The notes beneath the pieces are model-generated. The model was given only the letters and a program-made list of their open reading frames with translations. It searched no databases and was not told the origin of the DNA. From an uncultured Myxococcales bacterium (GTDB lineage: Bacteria; Myxococcota_A; UBA9042), in assembly GCA_903883645.1 (NCBI GenBank), contig CAISBR010000119.1, forward strand, positions 19,473-83,472: 64,000 bases of DNA, written 5' to 3'. Within the stretch, counting starts at the first letter, position 1. Each line of letters opens with the position of its first letter. Both the position numbers and the translations under genes were made by a program. Below, in pieces: positions 55,168 to 61,780 of the stretch.

Positions 55168-55780
55168 GGCCAATCGCGGCGCCGCCCTGATACAAAATAT
55201 GCTGGCAGCGGTGGGTGTTGCCCTCGGTATCACCTACCCGCTGCTGCTTTGGTATGGGCTGACACACTGGCCGACCGAGCGGGTCGAAGCGCTGGTGCTC
55301 GCGACGCTTGTTGTGGGCGCATGGCTGCGTTTGCGCAAGGTGGGCAAGGAGTTGCGTCGTTCTGTGGCCGCGGCGCCGCTGGCTGCGATTGCCCTGGCCG
55401 CGGCGGGCTTGGCGCTCGACGACCCGCGACTGGTGCTGGCGCTGCCGGCCCTAGTTAACCTTGCATTTCTGCTAACCTTTGCCACTTCTCTGCGCACGGT
55501 GCCGATGGTCGAGCGCTATGCGCGGCTGGTCAAACCGGTCTTGCCGCCGAGCGAAGTGCGCTACTGCCGCACCGTAACCTTGGTCTGGTGCGGCTTTTTC
55601 GTGCTCAACGCAGCCACCGCGGCAAGCTTAGCGATTTGGTCGAGCTACGACCTCTGGGCGATCTTTACCGGCATCGTCAGCTACGCCGCAATGGGGTTGC
55701 TGTTCGCGGTCGAGTACGCCGTACGCACTTTTCGCTTTGGCCGCGCCAACACCGTGCCCTCGGACGCGATAGCCCCATGA
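55154..55780 (+). CDS. ApeG-like membrane protein (COG4648)
   Basis: 208 residues with about five to six membrane helices. 'GITYPLLLWYGLTHWP' opens, and 'VERYARLVKPVLPPSEVRYC' precedes 'FFVLNAATAASLAIW'. COG4648-type proteins are found almost only in aryl-polyene and related clusters and their function is unknown. A TTG start is used because GGAG stands nine bases before it and the gene then overlaps ACP 2, as elsewhere in this operon; the stop overlaps the AMP-ligase start (ATGA). Confidence 0.8.
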   Translation: MAPAEANRGAALIQNMLAAVGVALGITYPLLLWYGLTHWPTERVEALVLATLVVGAWLRLRKVGKELRRSVAAAPLAAIALAAAGLALDDPRLVLALPALVNLAFLLTFATSLRTVPMVERYARLVKPVLPPSEVRYCRTVTLVWCGFFVLNAATAASLAIWSSYDLWAIFTGIVSYAAMGLLFAVEYAVRTFRFGRANTVPSDAIAP

Positions 55781-57501
55781 ATCAGCCCGCTTTTCGCATT
55801 CCCGCGCATCGCAGCGCCGCTGACCGCGTCTGCCACGACCCGCAGCAGCCGCGCACCCGCACCGACTTGCTGACCGATGCGGCCCGCCTGGCGGTCCACC
55901 TGCCCGTGGCGCAAAACGGCAGTCATATCGCGATTGTCTGCCGCGATCGCTACCACTTCGCTGCGGCTCTGTTGGCCGTGTGGGCGGCGGGCCATGCGGC
56001 GGCGCTGCCCAGCAATGGCCGGCCCGAAACGGTGGCGAGCCTGTTGCGCCAACCTGAAATTCTTGGACTACTGCACGATGGCGGCAGCGACGATGCTCCG
56101 GCGCAGCTGGGCTGGGACCTGCGCGACTGGTTGCACGCGCCCGCCGAGCCCTTGCCGCCCTTGGAGCTAGCCGCCAATCGGCGAGTGGCTACGGTATATA
56201 CCTCTGGAACTACAGGCGATCCCTTGCCCTGCGCCAAAACCGCGGCGCAACTGCTGGGCGAAGTGGCGACCCATGTGGCCGAGCTAGGCTGGCAGCCCGG
56301 GCAGGCTTTTGCCGCAACAGTGCCGCCCAATCACCTGTATGGGCTACTGTTTTCGGTGTTGGCCCCCTTGCTGTGCGGTGGCAGCTTGGCCAGGACCACG
56401 CCGCTGCACGCCGAGACGCTGGCCGCCGAACTGGCGCAGACGCCGGGCGCCGTGCTGGTAAGCGTGCCGGCACACTTGGCGACGCTAGAAGTGCTTGATC
56501 CAGGCGCACTTGCGACCCTTACCCGCATCATAACATCGACGGCGCCGCTGCCCGAGCGGGTATGGACGATGCTGAACGAGCGGCATGGGCTGGTGCCGAT
56601 TGAGGTGTTTGGCTCGTCGGAAACTGGGGGTATTGCGCGGCGGCAGCGCACACAAGGCGCTGAAACTCCTTGGCAAGTACTGCACGGTCTGCACATCGAG
56701 GCGGATAGCGAGGGCCAGCTGTGGGTGCAGTCGCCGTTTGTAGACCCCCAGCTGCCGCAGCCGCTGCGAACCGGCGATTTGGTCGACTTGGTTGCGCCGG
56801 GCCGGTTTGTGCACCACGGCCGCAGCGACGGGGTCGTCAAGACAGCGGGGCTGCGGGTTTCGCTGCAAGCTATCGAAGATAAATTACTGCTGATTCATGG
56901 CGTTCGCGATGCCGCGGTGGTGGCCATCGCCGCGCCGCAGCGCCTGCGCGACACGGAGCTGACGGCCATAGTGGTGGCGCCGGGGCTGACCGCCAAAGAG
57001 TTGCGAACTGCGCTCGCTGCTTGGTTTGAGCCCAGCGCGCTGCCGCGGCGGTTCCACTTTGTCGATGCGCTGCCGCGAACGGCCACTGGCAAGCTGGCGC
57101 GCCCTCAGCTGCTGCAGTGGCTCGAACAGCGCGCAATGCCCCGGGTTTTGCAGGTTCTGGAGCGCGCGGTGCTGGCGCAAGATGCCCAGGGGCAGGCGAC
57201 CGCGGCGCGCTATGAGCTGCGGGTGCCCGCGAATTTCTACTATTTTCTCGGTCACTTCCCGGGTCTGCCTATCGTGCCTGGGGTGGCGGAGCTGCAATGC
57301 GCGGTGATCCCAGCGGTCGCTGAGCTGCGGCCCACGTGGCGGTCGCTGCGGCGGGTGAGCAAGCTGAAGTTTCGTCATGTGATTCATCCCAACGAGCGAT
57401 TGACCTTGAACCTACAACTTAGCGACTATACGGTTGATTTTGAACTCATTCGCCACGGCTTGCCCTGTGCCTCGGGGCGAATGCATTGGGAGGCCAACTA
57501 G
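55777..57501 (+). CDS. AMP-dependent ligase fused to hotdog dehydratase (ApeH-ApeI-like)
   Basis: 574 residues. The ligase part (1-450) has the P-loop-like 'VYTSGTTGDPL' (140-150), 'FGSSETGG' (278-285), 'RTGDLVDL' (331-338) and the catalytic Lys439 in 'TGKLARPQ'. Residues ~475-574 are a FabZ/FabA-like hotdog with 'FLGHFPGLPIVPGV' (catalytic His493). In described aryl-polyene clusters these are two genes: ApeH activates the aryl starter, ApeI dehydrates. The join near residue 460-475 is in frame with no stop. The short N-terminal ligase domain lacks the usual ~100 leading residues of acyl-CoA synthetases, as in this family. ATGA overlap with the gene before. Confidence 0.88.
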   Translation: MNQPAFRIPAHRSAADRVCHDPQQPRTRTDLLTDAARLAVHLPVAQNGSHIAIVCRDRYHFAAALLAVWAAGHAAALPSNGRPETVASLLRQPEILGLLHDGGSDDAPAQLGWDLRDWLHAPAEPLPPLELAANRRVATVYTSGTTGDPLPCAKTAAQLLGEVATHVAELGWQPGQAFAATVPPNHLYGLLFSVLAPLLCGGSLARTTPLHAETLAAELAQTPGAVLVSVPAHLATLEVLDPGALATLTRIITSTAPLPERVWTMLNERHGLVPIEVFGSSETGGIARRQRTQGAETPWQVLHGLHIEADSEGQLWVQSPFVDPQLPQPLRTGDLVDLVAPGRFVHHGRSDGVVKTAGLRVSLQAIEDKLLLIHGVRDAAVVAIAAPQRLRDTELTAIVVAPGLTAKELRTALAAWFEPSALPRRFHFVDALPRTATGKLARPQLLQWLEQRAMPRVLQVLERAVLAQDAQGQATAARYELRVPANFYYFLGHFPGLPIVPGVAELQCAVIPAVAELRPTWRSLRRVSKLKFRHVIHPNERLTLNLQLSDYTVDFELIRHGLPCASGRMHWEAN

Positions 57502-57504
57502 CCA

Positions 57505-58278
57505 ATGCCTAGCAACCCTGCAACTCAACAAATGTTTCGCCCGTGCATCCTGGTGCCAACGTACAACAACCCGGCGACGGTGCGGCGCGTGGTCGAGCGG
57601 GTCCGCGCCTACTGCGACGATGTGCTGGTGATCGATGATGGCAGTGCCCCGCAAGGCCGGGCGGCGGTAGAGCAATTGGCCCAAGACGGCCTAGCGGTGG
57701 TGCGGCATCGGCCGCAAAATGGCGGCAAGGGCGCGGCGGTCAAGACGGGGCTGCACTTGGCGCTAGAATTGGGCTACACGCACGCACTGCAGGTCGACGC
57801 CGACGGGCAGCACGATTTGGATGCGATTCCCAGGTTTTTGCAGGCCGCCGAGCAGCGACCCGACGCACTCGTGTTGGCACGCCCCGAGTTCGCCGTCGGC
57901 ACGCCGCGCATCCGGCGCATGGCCCGCGAAATTACAAACTTTTGGGTGCATGTCGAGACGTTTGGGCGCGCCATCGCCGACGCCATGATCGGCTTTCGCG
58001 TGTACCCGGTCGCCGCGACGCTGGCCGCGAATCCGCGCACCGAGCGCATGGATTTTGATATCGAAGTGGCCGTGCGGCTGGTCTGGCACGGTGTGGGGGT
58101 GCTCAACCTGCCGATTGCTGTGCGCTATTTGACGGCCGACGAGGGTGGCATATCGCATTTTCGGCTGTTTTCGGACAATGCGCGCATCTCGTGGCTACAT
58201 ACCCGCCTAGTGGTCGAGGGCATCTTGCGCAAGCTGTTTGGTTCCAAGCGGTTTGGCCTGCGTCTGGAGGCTCCGTGA
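57505..58278 (+). CDS. GT2-family glycosyltransferase (dolichol-phosphate-mannose-synthase-like)
   Basis: 257 residues, one GT-A domain. 'ILVPTYNNPATV', 'VLVIDDGSA', and the metal-binding 'LQVDADGQHD' with Asp residues are typical. No membrane helices; a short basic C-terminus. In aryl-polyene clusters a GT2 gene, often joined to or followed by an LpxL-like acyltransferase (ApeJ), may add a sugar that links the polyene to a lipid; the link chemistry here is inferred. It starts three bases after the ligase stop and ends in the next gene's start. Confidence 0.85.
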   Translation: MPSNPATQQMFRPCILVPTYNNPATVRRVVERVRAYCDDVLVIDDGSAPQGRAAVEQLAQDGLAVVRHRPQNGGKGAAVKTGLHLALELGYTHALQVDADGQHDLDAIPRFLQAAEQRPDALVLARPEFAVGTPRIRRMAREITNFWVHVETFGRAIADAMIGFRVYPVAATLAANPRTERMDFDIEVAVRLVWHGVGVLNLPIAVRYLTADEGGISHFRLFSDNARISWLHTRLVVEGILRKLFGSKRFGLRLEAP

Positions 58279-59186
58279 GCGAGGCCGCCGAAGACAAGGG
58301 CTGGCTGGGTGTCGCCGAAAAAGGCAGCGCTTGGGGCATTGCGACCACGGTGTGGCTGGCCACTGTCGCGGGGCGGCCGGCAGCTCGCCTGCTTATTCGC
58401 GTCGTTGCGCTATGGTACACCCTGTTGCACCCGGGCGTGCGCCGCGCCAGCCGCAGCTGGTGGCAGCGCCTAGAGGGTAAGAATCCGAGTTTACTAACGA
58501 TCTACCGGCATGTGCTGCGCTTTGCCCAAGTGGTGCTCGACCGCTGCTTCTTTGTGCAAGGCAAGTTCGACCTGTTTACGATTGAGCGCGATGGCCACCA
58601 GCACTTGGTCGATCTGCACGCCACTGGCCGTGGCGCCCTGCTTTTGTCGGCACATATCGGCTCGACCGAAGCCATGGCCGCCGGTGGCTACCACGATCTA
58701 CTCAAGATTCGCGTGGTGGGCTACTTTAAGAATGCCGCGATGATCAACGCCGCGCTGGGCAAGCTGGACCCCAAGTCGGCGACGCGAGTGGTGAGCATCG
58801 AGCCTGGTAGTGCAGATTCGGTGCTGGCAATTCGCGACCGCATCGAGGCGGGCGAGTTGCTGGCCGTGGCGGGCGATCGCATCGGCCTATCGGATCGCAC
58901 GGTGACAGCTGAGTTTTTTGGCGAGCCCGCGCGTTTCGCCACAGGGCCGTTTCTGCTGGCTGCCATACTGAAGTGCCCGGTGTATTTTGTGTGCGGACTG
59001 TACGAAGAGCCCAACAAGTACAAGCTGTTCTGCGAGCCATTCGCCGAACGCATCGACTTGCCGCGCAAGGACCGCGAGGCTGCCTTGCAGCGCTACGCCA
59101 GCCAGTATGCTCAGCGCCTAGAGCACTATGCCCGGCAGGCGCCCGACAACTGGTTTAACTTCTTCGATTTTTGGAGCCAATCGTGA
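58275..59186 (+). CDS. LpxL/HtrB-like lauroyl acyltransferase
   Basis: 303 residues. Family pattern: an N-terminal hydrophobic segment (about 20-50), 'LLLSAHIGSTEAM' with the His before the acidic residue (HxxxxE), 'VAGDRIGLSD' and 'PVYFVCGLYEEPNKYKL'. It adds an acyl chain from acyl-ACP at the inner membrane. In the ApeJ position it may acylate the glycosylated or lipid-bound polyene. GTG start overlapping the GT2 stop (GTGA) with GGAGG upstream. Confidence 0.82.
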   Translation: MSEAAEDKGWLGVAEKGSAWGIATTVWLATVAGRPAARLLIRVVALWYTLLHPGVRRASRSWWQRLEGKNPSLLTIYRHVLRFAQVVLDRCFFVQGKFDLFTIERDGHQHLVDLHATGRGALLLSAHIGSTEAMAAGGYHDLLKIRVVGYFKNAAMINAALGKLDPKSATRVVSIEPGSADSVLAIRDRIEAGELLAVAGDRIGLSDRTVTAEFFGEPARFATGPFLLAAILKCPVYFVCGLYEEPNKYKLFCEPFAERIDLPRKDREAALQRYASQYAQRLEHYARQAPDNWFNFFDFWSQS

Positions 59187-60745
59187 CAGTGGACGCGCCG
59201 GTGCCGGTGGTGCTGTTGGGGCATCAACCGCTGAACATCGAAGATATTTTGGACCTCGCGCACGGTCGTGCCCACGCGGCGCTCGACCATCACCCCGAGA
59301 CTCTGGCACGGATTGACGCGGCGGCGAACCTGCTCGCGCAAATGGTGAGTGAAAACAGAGCTGTATATGGTGTAACCACTGGGGTCGGCGACTCAGTGAC
59401 CACCCAGGTCGGCGAGGACCAAGTGGGCGACCTTCCGCTAAATCTGCTTCGCTTTCATGGGTGTGGTACGGGTCCGGTGCTGGGCGAGGTCGAGGCCGCG
59501 GCGGTCGTAGCTACCCGGCTGGCGTCGCTGAGTCGCGGCCACTCAGGTGTGCGGCGCAGCGTACTCGATCGGCTATGCCTTCTGCTCAACCACAGGATTT
59601 TGCCGGTGATTCCGTCGATCGGCTCGGTGGGCGCCAGTGGCGACCTGACCCCGCTGTCGTATGTGGCGGCGCTGCTGGTCGGCGAGCGCGAAGCCTGGGT
59701 GGCGGGGCAGCAGGTGCCAGCCGAAGACGCCTTGCGCGACAAAGGGTTGCCACCCCTACGCCTAGTAGCAAAAGAGAGCCTGTCGCTTATGAACGGCACG
59801 AGCGCCATGACCGCCCTGGCCTGCCTGGCCTTTACCCGGGCGCAGCGGCTGACGCGCTGGATGGCGACGCTAACGGCCGTGCAAAGTGATGTTTTGCAAG
59901 GCAATCCGGCACATTTTGACGCGCGGCTGTTTGCATTGAAGCCGCATCCGGGGCAGGCCCAGGTGGCGCGCTGGATCGCCGCCGATCTCGAGTACCCGCG
60001 GCTGCGGCCCGCAAGCCCTGTACGACTGCAAGATCGCTACTCAATTCGCTGCGCTCCCCATATCATCGGTGTGCTGAGCGACGCCCTGGCGTGGATGCGG
60101 CCGTGGCTCGAAACCGAGCTGAACAGCGTGAACGACAACCCGATCTTGGACCCCGAGACGGGCGATGTGCTGCATGGCGGCAATTTCTACGGTGGCCACG
60201 TGGGCTTTGCCATGGACAGCCTGAAGGCGGCGGTGGCGAGCATGGTCGATCTGCTCGATCGGCAGATGGTGCAACTCTGTGATCCTAAGATGAATCATGG
60301 GCTACCCGCCAACTTGGTGGGGGTGACGGGGCCGGCGCAGTCCGCTCACCATGGCTTTAAGGCGATGGCCATCGCAACCTCTGCCCTCGCGGCGGAAGCG
60401 GGAAGAATGGCGATGCCGGTCGCGGTGTTCTCGCGCTCGACCGAGTGCCACAATCAAGACAAGGTGCCCATGGCGACCATCTCGGCCCGCGACGCGCTGG
60501 CGGTGCTCGACTTGGCCGAGACGGCGGCGGCAATGGTGACGTTGGCGGCAGTGCAAGCCGTTGATCTCCGCAAACAACATGGCTGCCACCAGCGATCGCG
60601 GCAACTGCACGCCTCGCTGCGGACGGCGGTGCCGATGGTCCAGGCCGACCGGCGCATGGACCGCGACATTGCGCGGGTGCTCGAGCTGGTCAATACCGGC
60701 GCGCTCGACATCGGCAGCCCCGGCAGCAGCGCAGAGGTGGTATGA
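59183..60745 (+). CDS. Aromatic amino acid ammonia-lyase (HAL/TAL/PAL family)
   Basis: 520 residues. The MIO cofactor forms from Ala151-Ser152-Gly153 in 'SIGSVGASGDLTPLSY'. Catalytic Tyr62 is in 'YGVTTGVGD', and 'NDNPILD', 'GGNFYGGHVGFAMDSLK' and 'NQDKVPMATI' complete the site. In 'LLRFHGCGTG' the residues at the substrate-selectivity place are Phe91-His92 by my alignment (HAL usually Ser-His, TAL His-Leu), so I cannot name the substrate. In this operon it would make cinnamate or coumarate for the starter, not urocanate. GTG start overlaps the preceding stop, with GGAG upstream. Confidence 0.9.
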   Translation: MTVDAPVPVVLLGHQPLNIEDILDLAHGRAHAALDHHPETLARIDAAANLLAQMVSENRAVYGVTTGVGDSVTTQVGEDQVGDLPLNLLRFHGCGTGPVLGEVEAAAVVATRLASLSRGHSGVRRSVLDRLCLLLNHRILPVIPSIGSVGASGDLTPLSYVAALLVGEREAWVAGQQVPAEDALRDKGLPPLRLVAKESLSLMNGTSAMTALACLAFTRAQRLTRWMATLTAVQSDVLQGNPAHFDARLFALKPHPGQAQVARWIAADLEYPRLRPASPVRLQDRYSIRCAPHIIGVLSDALAWMRPWLETELNSVNDNPILDPETGDVLHGGNFYGGHVGFAMDSLKAAVASMVDLLDRQMVQLCDPKMNHGLPANLVGVTGPAQSAHHGFKAMAIATSALAAEAGRMAMPVAVFSRSTECHNQDKVPMATISARDALAVLDLAETAAAMVTLAAVQAVDLRKQHGCHQRSRQLHASLRTAVPMVQADRRMDRDIARVLELVNTGALDIGSPGSSAEVV

Positions 60746-61170
60746 AAGACCGGAATCATGCGATAGAAATTGCGCTTGAGGTGCCGTTTCATGATGTGGA
60801 CGCGCTGCGCATCGTGTGGCATGGCCACTACATGAAGTACCTAGAGTTGGCCCGCACGGCCCTGCTGCGCGCCGGTGGCCTCGATATGGACGGCGTGATG
60901 GAGCTGGGCTACGGTTTTCTTGTGGTCGAATCGCGGGTTCGCCACAGTGCGCCGCTGCGTTACGGCGACAAATTTACGGTGCGCTGCTGGTGCGTCGACG
61001 TCGATCATCGCATTCATGTTGCCTATGAAATTCATAATGTAACCAGTGGTCGCCGCGCCGCCCGCGCCAGCACCAAGCTGGTTACCACCGACCTGCAGGG
61101 CAACCTGCAATACGAGACGCCCGATGCGATTCGCCAGTGTTTGCACCGCGCTCTGGGTCTTGACCAGTAG
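60742..61170 (+). CDS. 4-hydroxybenzoyl-CoA-type thioesterase (ApeK-like)
   Basis: 142-residue hotdog fold with 'HDVDALRIVWHGHYMKYLEL', where the Asp in 'DVDA' is catalytic in this family. It would release a chain or clear wrongly loaded acyl-ACP. It overlaps the ammonia-lyase stop (ATGA), and its own 3' end overlaps the next gene by 47 bases. Confidence 0.88.
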   Translation: MKDRNHAIEIALEVPFHDVDALRIVWHGHYMKYLELARTALLRAGGLDMDGVMELGYGFLVVESRVRHSAPLRYGDKFTVRCWCVDVDHRIHVAYEIHNVTSGRRAARASTKLVTTDLQGNLQYETPDAIRQCLHRALGLDQ

Positions 61171-61777
61171 CTTTGGCGGCAGCGTAGCCGTGGCCAGCCC
61201 TGCGCAAAGCGAGGTGGCCGATCTGCCAATGCTGCTGCGCTTGCTGGCACAAATGCCTGGAATGCAAGCGCAATTTAGCGAGAAGAAAACCATGGCACTG
61301 CTGGCGGCGCCGCTGGTTACGACGGGCGCGCTGTACTACACCCAGCCCGGCGTGCTGGCGCGGCACACGCTGACGCCGGCGCCCAGTGTGGTGGTGGTCG
61401 ACGCCAAGCAAGTGCGGATGTGGGATGGTAAGCGCTGGGAAGTGCTGGACTTTGCCAAGCAACCGGTGGTGCGCGGCTTTGTCGATAGCTTTGTGCGCAT
61501 CCTGCAAGGCGACGCGGCGGCGCTCGACAAGCTGTATGGTATGCAATTCGCGGCCTTGCCCGAGGGGCGCTGGACGCTGACGCTGCGGCCGAAAATGGCG
61601 CCGATGAACCAGATCATCGAAAGTATGACGCTTTCTGGCCAGCGGCTGGTGGTGGTGAGTATGCGCATGGTCGAAAAGGGCGGCGACGAGACGGTGACGA
61701 CGTTTAGTGCGGTCGACACGGCGCGGCGCTTTGCGGATGCCGAAAAAACCAAGTACTTCCCCCAGCCAGGACAGTAG
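61124..61777 (+). CDS. LolA-like outer-membrane lipoprotein carrier (ApeL-like)
   Basis: 217 residues. Signal peptide 'FASVCTALWVLTSSFGGSVAVASP', then the LolA fold with 'MQAQFSEKKTMALL', 'GALYYTQPGVL' and 'VVVDAKQVRMWDG', which show the expected beta-strand spacing. LolA-type proteins in these clusters are believed to carry the finished polyene across the periplasm. The ATG is where the signal peptide starts, 47 bases inside the thioesterase gene; the frames differ. Confidence 0.82.
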   Translation: MRFASVCTALWVLTSSFGGSVAVASPAQSEVADLPMLLRLLAQMPGMQAQFSEKKTMALLAAPLVTTGALYYTQPGVLARHTLTPAPSVVVVDAKQVRMWDGKRWEVLDFAKQPVVRGFVDSFVRILQGDAAALDKLYGMQFAALPEGRWTLTLRPKMAPMNQIIESMTLSGQRLVVVSMRMVEKGGDETVTTFSAVDTARRFADAEKTKYFPQPGQ

Positions 61778-61780
61778 CCG

